A stretch of DNA of 64,000 nt from an uncultured Acidimicrobiaceae bacterium. Lineage in GTDB: Bacteria > Actinomycetota > Acidimicrobiia > Spongiisociales > UBA5794. The stretch lies in the NCBI GenBank assembly GCA_947259365.1, contig CAMYMC010000036.1:13645-77644 (forward strand), given 5' to 3'. This document shows, in pieces, positions 17,321 to 26,332 of the stretch (position 1 is the first letter of the stretch; every line of letters begins with the position of its first letter). The translations under genes and the position numbers were made by a program. The notes beneath the pieces are model-generated. The model was not told the DNA's origin, made no database searches, and worked only from the letters and a program-made list of their open reading frames with translations.

Positions 17321-18400
17321 ATGAGCGACAACCTCTTCGATCGGCTCTACGAGCTGTTCCAATCGCCGGGGCCGGTCAACTGGAAGCTCGCGAGGGAGGT
17401 CATCGGCAGCGTCGCCGGCGATCGCGACGTCGTCGAGCCCCGACTCGCCGAGGAGTACGAGGAGCTCGCGCTCGCGGCGCAGCTTCACGCCGCCGACACG
17501 CCGGGACTCACGGTGTCATCCGGAGGCGGTCTGCAGCCCGTGGACCGGGCCACCTGGGCGCTCGAGAACGAGCAATCGTTCCGGTTCCTGTTCGAGCCTC
17601 TCGCCGAGCGTCTCGCGACGATGGGCGCGGGAGAGGGGCCGATGGCATCGATCATGCAGCCGCTGGGACCGGCGCTCATCGGCTTGCAGGCGGGGACGAT
17701 CGTCGGACTCATGAGCCACGACGCCCTCGGCCAGTTCGACGCAGGCCTTCCCGCGCTCGACCACGATCGGCAGTACCTCGTCGTGCCCAACGTCGAGGCG
17801 TTCGCTGCGAGCCACGGCCTCGACCCGCAGCACGTGAGGCTGTGGGCGGCGACGCGGGAGGTCGTCCACCACGCGATCCTCGAGGTGCCCTGGTTGCGCA
17901 GCGCAGTCGTGTCGACCGTCGGCGACTACTTCGGCGGCCTCGAGCTCGACCCGGGTCGACTGACCGAGCGGCTCACCGGTCTCGACGACCCGTCCCAGCT
18001 CGAGGAGCTGCTCGGCGGTGAAACGGGGCTGCCGGCGCTCCTCGGAGGAGAGCCCGACCCAGACGCCCACGACGCGATCGTCGCACTGTTGCTGTTCATC
18101 GAGGGCTTCGGTGAATGGGCAACCCGACAGGCGCTTGCCGGGCTCGTGCCGTCCATCGACACGATCGAACGTGCCCACACGGCGCACCGCGACCAGGCGC
18201 GACAGGCCGACGAGGTTCTGGCCCAGCTCGGCGGCATTCGCGTCGACCGGAGCCGGGTCGATGCCGCCGCCTTCACCGCCGAGGTCGCGCGCCGGTGGGG
18301 CGAGGAGGCGGTCACCGCGCTGTGGAGCGACCGGGGCGCGCTGCCGACGATGGCCGAGCTCGCGGACCCGGTGGGCTGGGCAGCCCGCGTCCTGCTGTGA
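17321..18400 (+). CDS. Zincin-like protein of the DUF2342 (putative zinc-dependent metalloprotease/hydrolase) family, altered HExxH
   Basis: This 359-residue protein resembles the DUF2342/zincin_2 family common in actinobacteria, with WALENEQSFRFLFEPLAERL and a Gly/Ala-rich middle (LGPALIGLQAGTIVGLMSH). At the place where a metalloprotease HExxH would be expected it reads R179-E-V-V-H183-H, so the first His is Arg. Whether it still binds metal is uncertain. Some family branches may lack the motif naturally; I cannot check. It follows htrA by seven bases and is probably cotranscribed. A role in envelope proteostasis would fit the neighbour but is a guess. Confidence 0.75.
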   Translation: MSDNLFDRLYELFQSPGPVNWKLAREVIGSVAGDRDVVEPRLAEEYEELALAAQLHAADTPGLTVSSGGGLQPVDRATWALENEQSFRFLFEPLAERLATMGAGEGPMASIMQPLGPALIGLQAGTIVGLMSHDALGQFDAGLPALDHDRQYLVVPNVEAFAASHGLDPQHVRLWAATREVVHHAILEVPWLRSAVVSTVGDYFGGLELDPGRLTERLTGLDDPSQLEELLGGETGLPALLGGEPDPDAHDAIVALLLFIEGFGEWATRQALAGLVPSIDTIERAHTAHRDQARQADEVLAQLGGIRVDRSRVDAAAFTAEVARRWGEEAVTALWSDRGALPTMAELADPVGWAARVLL

Positions 18401-18422
18401 CCCGGTAGCCACACCCACCGGG
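18401..18422. terminator. Weak hairpin between convergent genes
   Basis: CCCGGT (18401-18406) and ACCGGG (18417-18422) form a 6-bp stem with a ten-base loop in the 25-base gap between the DUF2342 gene and the response regulator. There is no T-run. It is at best a weak bidirectional terminator. Confidence 0.35.
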
Positions 18423-18425
18423 ACC

Positions 18426-19109
18426 TCAACCGGCGTCGGGCTCCTCGAGGCGGTAGCCGACGCCGCGCACCGTCGTGATCACCGGCGCGCCCGGCACCTG
18501 CTCCAGCTTGCGACGCAGCCGGCGGATGTGCTGGTCGAGCGTCTTGGAGTCTCCGTAGGTGTGTCCCCACACGTCGTCGAGGAGCTCACTCCTCGTCACG
18601 ACCCGACCCACCCGTGTCATCAACCGCTGGAGGACCTCGAACTCCTTGCGCGGCAGGTCGAAGGAGTCCCCACCGAGCCGCAGCCGGTATCGACCGCTGT
18701 CGAGAACGGCCTCGCCCACCGTGAGGACCTCGTCCGCGGTGTCGAGGCTGACGCCGCGACGGGTCGCCGCCCTGATGCGGGCGATGAGTTCCCGCAGCGA
18801 ATACGGCTTCGTCAAGTAATCGTCGGCGCCGAGCTCGAGGGCCGCCACCACGTCGGATTCGGCGTCCTTGGCGGACACCACGATCACGGGAATCTCCGAC
18901 TCGGCGCGGATCCGCCGCAACACGTCGAGACCGGCGAGCCCGGGAAGCATGAGATCGAGCAGCACGACGTCGGGTCGGAGCTCACGAAACGCGGCGAGGC
19001 CCGACTTCCCATCCGCGGCCGATGACACGTCGAAGCCCTCCCGCCCCAGCGCGGTGTCGATCGCGTCGACGTACGCCGGTTCATCCTCGATGACGAGCAC
19101 CGCCAGCAT
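18426..19109 (-). CDS. regX3: Response regulator, OmpR/PhoB family (RegX3/PhoP type)
   Basis: This DNA-binding response regulator has 227 residues. The receiver domain carries acidic EDE near the N-terminus, the phospho-acceptor Asp in VVLLDLMLPGLAG, Ser/Thr in VVSAKD and Lys in YLTKPYS. A winged-helix domain ends in TTVRGVGYRLEEPDAG. It lies immediately downstream of the sensor kinase (TGATG overlap) and divergent from pstS, the classical SenX3-RegX3/PhoR-PhoP context. It very likely activates the pst operon under phosphate limitation by binding the PHO box. ATG 19109 is chosen; GTG 19112 just upstream is the alternative. Confidence 0.9.
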   Translation of the reverse strand: MLAVLVIEDEPAYVDAIDTALGREGFDVSSAADGKSGLAAFRELRPDVVLLDLMLPGLAGLDVLRRIRAESEIPVIVVSAKDAESDVVAALELGADDYLTKPYSLRELIARIRAATRRGVSLDTADEVLTVGEAVLDSGRYRLRLGGDSFDLPRKEFEVLQRLMTRVGRVVTRSELLDDVWGHTYGDSKTLDQHIRRLRRKLEQVPGAPVITTVRGVGYRLEEPDAG

Positions 19110-20311
19110 CACGACCGCCGCGGGAGGACGATCCGGAACACCGAGCCCTCGCCGAGCCGGGACCGCACCTCGACCATGCCGCCGTGGCCAGCTGCGACGT
19201 GACGGACGATCGAGAGACCGAGCCCGGTGCCTCCCCCGCCGGATCGGGCCCGGTCGACCCGGTAGAAACGCTCGAAGATGCGGTCGAGATGGGGCGCAGC
19301 GATGCCCACACCCTCGTCTTCGACCTCGATCACCACCGACCGTCCGTCGCCCCGGGTGCGGATCACGACGGAAGCCCCTCGACCCGTCGGGCTGTATTTC
19401 ACTGCGTTGTCGAGGAGGTTGGCAACGGCGGTCACGAGCTGTCTGCGGTCTCCGTCGACGAGGGCTCCGGAGTCGCCGAGCTCCGACTTGAGACCGACAT
19501 CGCGGTCGGCGGCGAGATCGCCGACGCGTTCGAGCGCCTCGGCAACGACGTCGCCGATCGCCACCGGCGCCCGGGCCAGGTCGCCCGTCTCGACGAGCGA
19601 CAAGTCGAGGAGATCGTCGACGAGCCGCGTCATCCGCTCGGTCTGGGCCCGAATCCGCATCGTCAGCCTCTCGCGGGACTCGGACTCGTCGACCTGGTCC
19701 AGCGATTCGGCGAGAACGGAGAGTGCGCCCAGCGGCGTCTTGAGCTCGTGGCCCACGTTCGCCACGAAATCCCGGCGCATCGCGTCGAGGCGCACCCGCG
19801 CCGACAGGTCGCTCACGAAGACGACGGCGGCGAGCTCATCGTCCTCGCCGGCCGACGTCGGAACGACCCGCAGGCCGAGATGGCTGCGTCGAGGAGCGAA
19901 CACCTCCACCGTTTCCTCGATCTCCTCACCGGTGGCGATCGCACGCGGAACGAGCGAAGCCACCCGGACCTCGGCCACGACGGCCCCGTGGCGGGCGCTG
20001 ATGAACTGCTGCGCGGCAGAGCTGGCGAACAGCACCCGGCCTGCGGCATCGACGCCGATGATCCCGACCTCCGACGCGTCGAGCGCCGCCTCGAGCCGCT
20101 TCGAGTGCGCGTCCGCCGCGGCTGCAGCGGAGGTCGCACGGTCTGTCGCGGCGGCAAGTGCACGCGCCGCGTCCTCGGCCGATGCGCCCCGCCCGCTTCC
20201 GGAGGCGGCGCGCAGGGTCGTCTCGAGCCGCCGCAGCCGCCGTACGGCCAGCACGGCCCAGATGGCTCCCGTGGTGGCGAGCGCAAGCGCGGCGATGAGG
20301 AGAACGGTCAC
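19109..20311 (-). CDS. senX3: Phosphate-sensing histidine kinase (SenX3/PhoR type)
   Basis: This membrane-anchored sensor kinase has 400 residues: one N-terminal transmembrane helix (about residues 3-22), a linker helix rich in Ala, a PAS-like domain (residues about 75-175, LDASEVGIIGVDAAGRVLFAS), HisKA with FVANVGHELKTPLGA, and HATPase with NLLDNAVKYSP, DEGVGIA and GTGLGLSIVRHV. With no large extracellular domain, it probably senses phosphate through the Pst transporter/PhoU, as in SenX3. GTG 20311 starts six bases after the minus-strand -10 TATAGT with no Shine-Dalgarno, so its mRNA is probably leaderless. It is coupled to the response regulator by a one-base overlap. Confidence 0.9.
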   Translation of the reverse strand: MTVLLIAALALATTGAIWAVLAVRRLRRLETTLRAASGSGRGASAEDAARALAAATDRATSAAAAADAHSKRLEAALDASEVGIIGVDAAGRVLFASSAAQQFISARHGAVVAEVRVASLVPRAIATGEEIEETVEVFAPRRSHLGLRVVPTSAGEDDELAAVVFVSDLSARVRLDAMRRDFVANVGHELKTPLGALSVLAESLDQVDESESRERLTMRIRAQTERMTRLVDDLLDLSLVETGDLARAPVAIGDVVAEALERVGDLAADRDVGLKSELGDSGALVDGDRRQLVTAVANLLDNAVKYSPTGRGASVVIRTRGDGRSVVIEVEDEGVGIAAPHLDRIFERFYRVDRARSGGGGTGLGLSIVRHVAAGHGGMVEVRSRLGEGSVFRIVLPRRS

Positions 20312-20317
20312 GCGCGG

Positions 20318-20323
20318 ACTATA
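20318..20323 (-). promoter_or_regulatory. -10 element (TATAGT) of senX3, leaderless spacing
   Basis: TATAGT on the minus strand is separated from the senX3 GTG by six bases. It is one of the best examples in the window of the -10/6-nt/start arrangement. Confidence 0.55.
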
Positions 20324-20355
20324 GGAGCGGACCGGGCCGCGAATCCCCCGGGAGT

Positions 20356-20395
20356 GTTCACCCCGAGTTCAACCGCGAGACGGCGCCAGGTCACC
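20356..20395 (+). promoter_or_regulatory. PHO box between senX3 and pstS
   Basis: Direct repeats GTTCACC (20356-20362) and GTTCAAC (20367-20373) are 11 bases apart. A third, GGTCACC (20389-20395), is exactly in phase at +22. This is the repeat architecture known for PhoP/RegX3 PHO boxes in actinomycetes. A possible pstS -10 (TACGGT, 20405-20410) follows. The box could serve both divergent units. Confidence 0.8.
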
Positions 20396-20467
20396 TTCGC
20401 CTCGTACGGTGCGGGGCACGGAGTATGGACTCCCTAGGTCATCCGCCACGCGAAGGATCGGATTCAG

Positions 20468-21487
20468 GTGAAACGCACGTCCACGGCGAAGCTGATACTG
20501 GGGATCGTCGCGTTCGCGCTCGTCGCCGCCGCCTGTGGTGATGGCGACTCGACCGACGGTCCGACCACGACGGCGGCCTCCCCAGAAAGGGGCGCGTCCG
20601 GTCGCATCGAGGTTTCGGGCTCGTCGACCGTCGAGCCGATCACCGCCCTCGTTGCTGAGGACTTCGCGGCGGCCAACCCGGGCGTGGGGATCTCCGTCGA
20701 GGGACCCGGAACCGGTGACGGATTCGCCCGGTTCTGTGCCGGTGAGACCGACGTCTCCGATGCCTCCCGGGCGATCAGGGACTCCGAAGTGGAGGAATGC
20801 GCGGCGAACGGCATCCCCTTCTTCGAGCTCCACATCGCCACCGACGGCCTGAGCGTGTTGACGTCGCCGGAGAACGACGCCGTCTCCTGTCTCGACTTCA
20901 ACGACCTCTACGCCCTCCTCGGACCCGAGTCCGAGGGCTTCGACACGTGGGCCGATGCCGATGCGATCGCCGCCGAGCTCGGGGCCGGGAATGCCCCGTA
21001 TCCGGACGCTCCACTCGTCGTGACCGCACCCGGGGAGGAGTCCGGCACGTACGACACCTTCGTCGAGTTCGTCATCGAGGACATCGCCGGCGAGCGCGGT
21101 CAGGAAGAAGCCACCCGGGCCGATTACGAGGCGTCCGGCAACGACAACGTCATCGTCAACGGCATCTCGGCCAACCCGACTTCCCTGGGCTGGGTCGGGT
21201 TTGCGTTCTTCGCCGAGAACGCCGACGTGCTCAAGGCCATCGACATCGATGGCGGCGACGGCTGCGTCACGCCCACCGCAGAGACGATCGCCTCGTTCCA
21301 GTACCCGCTGTCGCGGCCCCTCTTCATCTACGTGAACACCGACAAGGCTGCGGCCAAGCCCGAGCTCGCTGCCTTCATCGACTTCTACCTCTCAGACGGC
21401 GGACTCGCCTCGGTCTCCGAAGCGGGCTACGTCGAGCTCCCCGCGGCCGATATCGACGACACCCGTGCGGCGTGGGACGGCCGTTGA
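20468..21487 (+). CDS. pstS: Phosphate ABC transporter substrate-binding lipoprotein PstS
   Basis: This high-affinity phosphate-binding lipoprotein has 339 residues. It has a signal peptide with lipobox VAAAC (Cys near residue 23) and a short Thr-rich linker. The family's phosphate-binding loops follow: VSGSSTVEPI, GPGTGDGFARFCAGETDVSDASR and EESGTYDTF, with the Ser/Thr/Asp/Arg ligands. GTG 20468 is preceded by AAGGA. It is first in pstSCAB-phoU and lies behind a PHO box, so phosphate-starvation induction is expected. Confidence 0.95.
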   Translation: MKRTSTAKLILGIVAFALVAAACGDGDSTDGPTTTAASPERGASGRIEVSGSSTVEPITALVAEDFAAANPGVGISVEGPGTGDGFARFCAGETDVSDASRAIRDSEVEECAANGIPFFELHIATDGLSVLTSPENDAVSCLDFNDLYALLGPESEGFDTWADADAIAAELGAGNAPYPDAPLVVTAPGEESGTYDTFVEFVIEDIAGERGQEEATRADYEASGNDNVIVNGISANPTSLGWVGFAFFAENADVLKAIDIDGGDGCVTPTAETIASFQYPLSRPLFIYVNTDKAAAKPELAAFIDFYLSDGGLASVSEAGYVELPAADIDDTRAAWDGR

Positions 21488-21554
21488 CCGACCTGGATCT
21501 CACGTGGGGCCGGGCAGGGGGGACCGGTCCCACGTGGACCTAGGATCGATCGCC

Positions 21555-22481
21555 ATGACAGCTCCCACCGCCGCCCCAGGAGCCCTCCGGGGCGACCCGC
21601 GACGCTTGCGGCGGGAGCAACGAGTGAAGCGGCTGATGCTGACGACGGCGGTGCTGTCTGTCCTCGTCAGCGCCGGCATCGTGTTCTCACTCGTCGGGGG
21701 AGCGATCGACTTCATCACCAAGATCGAGCTCAGCCAGCTGTGGTCGAACGGCTGGTTCCCACGCCGGGGACGATTCGACCTGCGCACGATCATCGCCCAC
21801 ACCCTCCTCGTCAGCGCCGTCGCAATGGTCGTCGCCGCGCCGCTCGGCCTCGGCGCCGCCATCTACCTCTCCGAATACGCCCGGCCACTCGCCCGGCGGA
21901 TCCTCAAGCCCGTCCTCGAGATCCTCGCCGGCATCCCCTCGGTGGTGCTGGGCTTCTTCGCCCTCACCTTCGTCACGCCCGAGATCATGCAGCGTCTGTG
22001 GACCGAAACCGAGGTGTTCAACCTGGGGGCGGCCGGCATCGGCGTCGGCATCCTCATCATCCCGCTGGTCGCATCGGTGTCCGAGGATGCTCTCCGGGCG
22101 GTCCCCGCAGAGTTGCGGGAGGCCTCCTACGGCCTCGGCGCGAGGAAGTGGCACACGACGTTGCGTGTCGTGCTCCCCGCAGCGATCTCCGGGATCATGG
22201 CATCGTTCATCCTCGCCGTCTCGCGCGCCGTCGGCGAGACGATGGTGGTGGCGATCGCGGCCGGCGCCTCGGGCGGATCACTCCTCACCCTCAACATCAC
22301 CGAGGGCGGCCAGACGATGACCGGAGCGATGGCATCGCTCGCCATCGGCTCGGACCAGGTGGCGGGCGACAACGCAGCCTTCCAGAGCCTGTTCTTCGTC
22401 GGGCTCCTCCTGTTCGTCATCACGCTCATCCTCAACATCGCCAGCGACCGCATCGTCCGCCGCTTTCGCCAGAGGTACTGA
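21555..22481 (+). CDS. pstC: Phosphate ABC transporter permease PstC
   Basis: This inner-membrane channel subunit of the Pst importer has 308 residues. After a basic N-terminal segment there are about six hydrophobic helices. The permease loop is SVSEDALRAVPAELREASYGLGARKWHTT and PAAISGIMASFILAVSRAVGETM is typical of PstC. ATG 21555 is used. The longer frame starting at 21465 overlaps the pstS end and carries no family residues. A TAGGAT hexamer upstream of the ATG might give an internal promoter, but this is weak. Confidence 0.94.
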   Translation: MTAPTAAPGALRGDPRRLRREQRVKRLMLTTAVLSVLVSAGIVFSLVGGAIDFITKIELSQLWSNGWFPRRGRFDLRTIIAHTLLVSAVAMVVAAPLGLGAAIYLSEYARPLARRILKPVLEILAGIPSVVLGFFALTFVTPEIMQRLWTETEVFNLGAAGIGVGILIIPLVASVSEDALRAVPAELREASYGLGARKWHTTLRVVLPAAISGIMASFILAVSRAVGETMVVAIAAGASGGSLLTLNITEGGQTMTGAMASLAIGSDQVAGDNAAFQSLFFVGLLLFVITLILNIASDRIVRRFRQRY

Positions 22482-22487
22482 TCCGCC

Positions 22488-23426
22488 ATGGCCACTACCA
22501 CCGCACCTCACAGCGCTGCCGATCTCGTCGCCCGATCGCTGCGGCAAAGAGGCCGCGACCTCCGCGGCACCGCCCTCTCGTTCGTGCTCCTCGTGGCGTT
22601 GCTCACGTCGCTCGGCATCCTCCTGACCCTCATCGCCGACGTCGTCAGCGGCGGCATCGGAGTGCTCACCGGTCGCGGCTGGTCCTTCGTCTCCGAGCCG
22701 CTGTCGCCGACCGCGGCCAAAGCGGGCCTCGTCCAGGGCATCTTCGGCTCGCTGGGGCTCACGGTGTTCGTGATCGTCGTTGCGTTCCCGATCGGGCTCG
22801 GAGCAGCGATCTACCTCGAGGAGTACGCCCCCGACACACGGTTGACGCGGCTCATCGACGCCAACATCCGCAACCTCGCCGGCGTACCGTCGATCGTCTA
22901 CGGCCTCCTCGGCCTGGCGATCTTCGTCAAGCTCGCCGACGGATTCACCGGGGGAAGAACCCTCGTGTCCGGTGGGCTCACCCTGGCCGTGCTCGTGCTC
23001 CCGATCATGATCATCACCTCGGCGGAGGCCATCCGCGCCGTACCTAGCGGGATCCGCCAGGCGTCCTACGGCGTGGGAGCGACCAGGTGGGAGACCATCC
23101 GCCACCACGTTCTCCCGGTGGCACTTCCCGCGATCCTCACGGGAACGGTGCTCACCGTGGCGAGGGCGTTCGGCGAATCGGCGCCGTTGCTGCTCGCCGG
23201 GGCCGTGCTCTCCAGCTTCTTCGCCTCGCCGGCGGGCGTCTCGCTGTGGCAGCAGGTCACCGAGGAGAAGTACACCGCGCTGCCCATCATCGTCTTCAAC
23301 TGGGCGCGCCAGCCGCAGAAGGAGTTCGTCGAGCTCACCGCCGCTGCCATCATCGTGCTACTGGGATTGCTGCTCACCGTGAACGCTGCGGCGATCTTGC
23401 TGCGCGACCGGCTGGAGAGGAGGTGA
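22488..23426 (+). CDS. pstA: Phosphate ABC transporter permease PstA
   Basis: This second permease subunit (312 residues) pairs with PstC. It has an N-terminal membrane helix, then [18 protein letters not shown] and [19 protein letters not shown], and the ATPase-contact loop [26 protein letters not shown], followed by [15 protein letters not shown] 22488 lies six bases past the pstC stop. Its stop is six bases before the pstB ATG, in which stretch GAGAGGAGG serves as the pstB ribosome-binding site. Confidence 0.94.
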   Translation: MATTTAPHSAADLVARSLRQRGRDLRGTALSFVLLVALLTSLGILLTLIADVVSGGIGVLTGRGWSFVSEPLSPTAAKAGLVQGIFGSLGLTVFVIVVAFPIGLGAAIYLEEYAPDTRLTRLIDANIRNLAGVPSIVYGLLGLAIFVKLADGFTGGRTLVSGGLTLAVLVLPIMIITSAEAIRAVPSGIRQASYGVGATRWETIRHHVLPVALPAILTGTVLTVARAFGESAPLLLAGAVLSSFFASPAGVSLWQQVTEEKYTALPIIVFNWARQPQKEFVELTAAAIIVLLGLLLTVNAAAILLRDRLERR

Positions 23427-23431
23427 CGCCG

Positions 23432-24334
23432 ATGCCAGCGACGGGCGACGGCAGGGCCGAGGTGCTGCCGACGGAACCCTCATTGGCGCCCGGGCGGGTC
23501 GATACCGGCCCGAACGCGCCGGAGGCAGCCCCCGAGCTCGAGCCGGCAGCGGCGCCCGAGACGAACCTCTTCGAGGTCGACGGCCTCAACGTCTACTACG
23601 GCGACTTCCACGCCGTGCGGGATGTGTCGCTGCCGATCAGAACGCGAGAGATCACCGCGCTGATCGGGCCTTCGGGCTGCGGCAAGTCGACCGTCCTGCG
23701 CTGTTTCAACCGGATGAACGATCTCATCGAGACGGCGCGGGTGGTCGGGCGGGTCGCCTATCACGGTGTCGACCTGTACGGGGAAGGGATCGATCCCGTC
23801 GAGGTGCGCCGCCGCATCGGGATGGTGTTCCAGAAGCCGAACCCCTTCCCGAAATCGATCTACGACAACATCGCGTTCGGGCCCCGAATCGCCGGCTACG
23901 ACGGGAGCCTCGACGAGCTCGTCGAGGAGTCGCTGGAGCGGGCGGCGCTGTGGGACGAGGTGAAGGACAAGCTCGGCGAGTCGGCCTACGCCCTCTCCGG
24001 CGGCCAGCAGCAGCGGCTCTGCATCGCACGCGCAATCGCGACGAGCCCCGACGTGCTGCTCATGGACGAGCCGTGCTCCGCCCTCGATCCCATCGCCACG
24101 ATGCGGATCGAAGAGCTCATGCAGGAGCTCAAGGCCGACTACTCGATCATCATCGTCACCCACAACATGCAGCAGGCGGCGCGGGTCAGCGACCGCACGG
24201 CGTTCTTCAACGTCCAGCTGAACGAGACGGGCCAGCGAACTGGCCGGCTCGTAGAGTTCGACGAGACAGGGCAGATCTTCACGAACCCGTCGGTTCAAGC
24301 GACCGAGGACTACATCACAGGCCGGTTCGGATAG
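23432..24334 (+). CDS. pstB: Phosphate ABC transporter ATP-binding protein PstB
   Basis: This ATPase of the phosphate importer has 300 residues. Walker [10 protein letters not shown] is at about 79-87 and Q-loop [12 protein letters not shown] follows. The signature is [17 protein letters not shown], Walker B is [13 protein letters not shown], and the H-loop His is in [21 protein letters not shown], the last being PstB-specific. About 45 extra Pro/Ala/Glu-rich residues precede the ABC fold, compared with the usual roughly 255-residue PstB. The start is ATG 23432, eight bases after AGGAGG; a GTG at 23423 overlapping pstA is less likely. Confidence 0.95.
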   Translation: MPATGDGRAEVLPTEPSLAPGRVDTGPNAPEAAPELEPAAAPETNLFEVDGLNVYYGDFHAVRDVSLPIRTREITALIGPSGCGKSTVLRCFNRMNDLIETARVVGRVAYHGVDLYGEGIDPVEVRRRIGMVFQKPNPFPKSIYDNIAFGPRIAGYDGSLDELVEESLERAALWDEVKDKLGESAYALSGGQQQRLCIARAIATSPDVLLMDEPCSALDPIATMRIEELMQELKADYSIIIVTHNMQQAARVSDRTAFFNVQLNETGQRTGRLVEFDETGQIFTNPSVQATEDYITGRFG

Positions 24335-24342
24335 GAGCGCCG

Positions 24343-25044
24343 ATGCCGATCGAGCACACGAGCCACGACGACGCCCGTCATCGCTTCGACATCGTTCTCG
24401 ATGAGATCCGGGGCGGCATCGTCAAGATGGGCTCGCTCGTCACCGAGAACGTCCGCAGAGCCGGGGAGGCGATGCGGGAGAGCCGGCTCGATCTCATCGA
24501 CGTGGTACGAGAGGGCGACCTCGAGATCAACCGGATGTACCTCGATCTCGAGCACCTCACGTTCGAGACGGTGGCGAGACAGCAGCCGGTCGCAACCGAC
24601 CTGCGGTTCCTCGTCTCGGCGACGAGGATGCTCTACGAGATCGAGCGATCCGGCGACCTCGCGGTGAACTGCGTCAACGTCCTCGAGCGCCAGGAGGGCT
24701 TCCCGGATGCCCCAGCGCTCATCGCTCAACTCGACGCCATCGTGGACGCCTCCGCAAGGGTGTTCTCCCAGGCGGTCGACGCCGTCGCCGATCTCGACGA
24801 GGGAGCCGGCCCGGCGCTCGACGCCGCCGACGATGAGGTCGACGACCTCGTCAGCCGCTTCTACACCGCGATCGGCACACAGAGCGAGACGATCGGCCTC
24901 GACTCTGCGGTCGCCCTCACTCGCATCGGCAGGTTCCTCGAGCGGATCGCCGACCATGCCGTCAACATCGGGGAGAACGTCACCTACATCGTCACCGCCG
25001 CGTTTCCCGGCGACGAGCGGGGCGACCCGATCGACCAGGGCTAG
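24343..25044 (+). CDS. phoU: Phosphate uptake regulator PhoU
   Basis: PhoU (233 residues) links the Pst transporter to the sensor kinase and keeps it off when phosphate is plentiful. The protein consists of two three-helix PhoU repeats: VKMGSLVTENVRRAGEAMRESRLDLIDVVREGDLEINRMY with ATDLRFLVSATRMLYEIERSGDLAVN, then a second repeat ending LTRIGRFLERIADHAVNIGENVTYIV (quoted in parts). These carry the acidic metal-binding clusters. ATG 24343 is preceded by AGGAG and lies eight bases after pstB. It closes the operon. Confidence 0.95.
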   Translation: MPIEHTSHDDARHRFDIVLDEIRGGIVKMGSLVTENVRRAGEAMRESRLDLIDVVREGDLEINRMYLDLEHLTFETVARQQPVATDLRFLVSATRMLYEIERSGDLAVNCVNVLERQEGFPDAPALIAQLDAIVDASARVFSQAVDAVADLDEGAGPALDAADDEVDDLVSRFYTAIGTQSETIGLDSAVALTRIGRFLERIADHAVNIGENVTYIVTAAFPGDERGDPIDQG

Positions 25045-25105
25045 ACGGACTCGGCCGGGATCATGTGCCTTCGGTAATGTCGGGGATCCCGAGAAAGGTG
25101 CCGCC

Positions 25106-26308
25106 ATCGACTTCTCCTACAGCTCACGTTGTGAGCAGCTGCGCGAAGAGCTCCTCGCCTTCATGGAAGACTCCGTCTACCCCGCGGAGCGGGCATACGA
25201 CGAGCAGCATGCCGGACTCGACAACCCCTACGACGCGCCGCCCGTCGTCGACGACCTCAAGACCGAGGCCCGTTCCCGGGGACTCTGGAACCTCTTCATG
25301 CAGCACGACGAGTGGGGCGCCGGGCTTTCGAACATCGACTACGCGCCCCTCGCCGAGATCATGGGCCGCTCCGTCTGGATCGCTCCCGAGGCGACGAACT
25401 GTGCCGCCCCCGACACCGGCAACATGGAGGTCATCGCCGACTTCGGCACACCCGAGCAGCAGCAGCGCTGGCTCGTCCCCCTCCTCGACGGGAGGATCCG
25501 CTCCTGCTTCTCGATGACGGAGCCGGCGGTGGCGTCGTCGGACCCCCGCAACCTCGAGACGACGATCGAGCGCGACGGCGAAGAGTTCGTCGTCAGCGGC
25601 TGGAAGTGGTGGTCGACCGGCGCGATGGGGAGCACCTGCGAGATCGCCATCGTCATGGGCATCACCGACCGCGACACGGATCCGAAGAGCCGCTACTCGA
25701 TGATCCTCGTCCCCCTCGACACTCCCGGCGTCGATGTCGTCCGCTCCACGTCTGTGTTCGGGTACCACGAACGGGGCGGCCACGGGGTCATCCACTACGA
25801 CGGCGTGCGGGTGCCGGCATCCAACCTCATCGCCGGCGAGGGTGACGGATACATGATCGCTCAGGCCCGGCTCGGGCCGGGCCGCATCCATCACTGCATG
25901 CGTTCGATCGGCATGGCGGAGCGGGCCTTCGATCTCATGGTGGAGCGAGCGAAATCGCGCGTCGCCTTCGGCGGCCCCGTCGCCGATCAGGGCGTGGTGC
26001 GGGACTGGATCGCCGAGGCCCGCTGGCGCATCGAGCAGGCGAGGCTGCTCGTGCTCAAGACGGCGTGGCTCATCGACACGATCGGCAATCGCGCCGCCCG
26101 CACCGAGATCTCCGCGATCAAGGTCGTCGCACCACAGACGGCGCTGTGGGTCCTCGACAAGGCCATCCAGGTCCACGGTGGACTCGGCGTGTCCGACGAC
26201 GCCCCGCTGGCGCGAATGTGGGCGCTGGCCCGCACGCTGCGCATCGCGGACGGGCCCGACGAGGTCCACAACATGGTCGTCGCCCGGCGCGAACTCGGGA
26301 GATACTGA
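25106..26308 (+). CDS. Acyl-CoA dehydrogenase (ACAD10/11-like), apparent ATC start
   Basis: This FAD-dependent acyl-CoA dehydrogenase of about 400 residues should oxidise an acyl-CoA at the alpha-beta carbons. Visible are SCFSMTEPAVASSD (FAD/substrate contacts), VSGWKWWSTGAM, ARLGPGRIHHCMRSIGMAE and the C-terminal IQVHGGLGVSDDAPLARMWALAR and LRIADGPDEVH. The N-terminus is odd: homologues begin M-D-F-(S/T)-Y, but here the aligned codon is ATC (25106), with AAAGGTG ahead of it and no in-frame ATG, GTG or TTG back to the phoU stop. The next ATG (25163) would remove 19 conserved residues. A rare ATC start or a base error is therefore likely. Confidence 0.85.
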   Translation: MDFSYSSRCEQLREELLAFMEDSVYPAERAYDEQHAGLDNPYDAPPVVDDLKTEARSRGLWNLFMQHDEWGAGLSNIDYAPLAEIMGRSVWIAPEATNCAAPDTGNMEVIADFGTPEQQQRWLVPLLDGRIRSCFSMTEPAVASSDPRNLETTIERDGEEFVVSGWKWWSTGAMGSTCEIAIVMGITDRDTDPKSRYSMILVPLDTPGVDVVRSTSVFGYHERGGHGVIHYDGVRVPASNLIAGEGDGYMIAQARLGPGRIHHCMRSIGMAERAFDLMVERAKSRVAFGGPVADQGVVRDWIAEARWRIEQARLLVLKTAWLIDTIGNRAARTEISAIKVVAPQTALWVLDKAIQVHGGLGVSDDAPLARMWALARTLRIADGPDEVHNMVVARRELGRY

Positions 26309-26332
26309 CGACGGTCACGGCCACCGGCCGGC

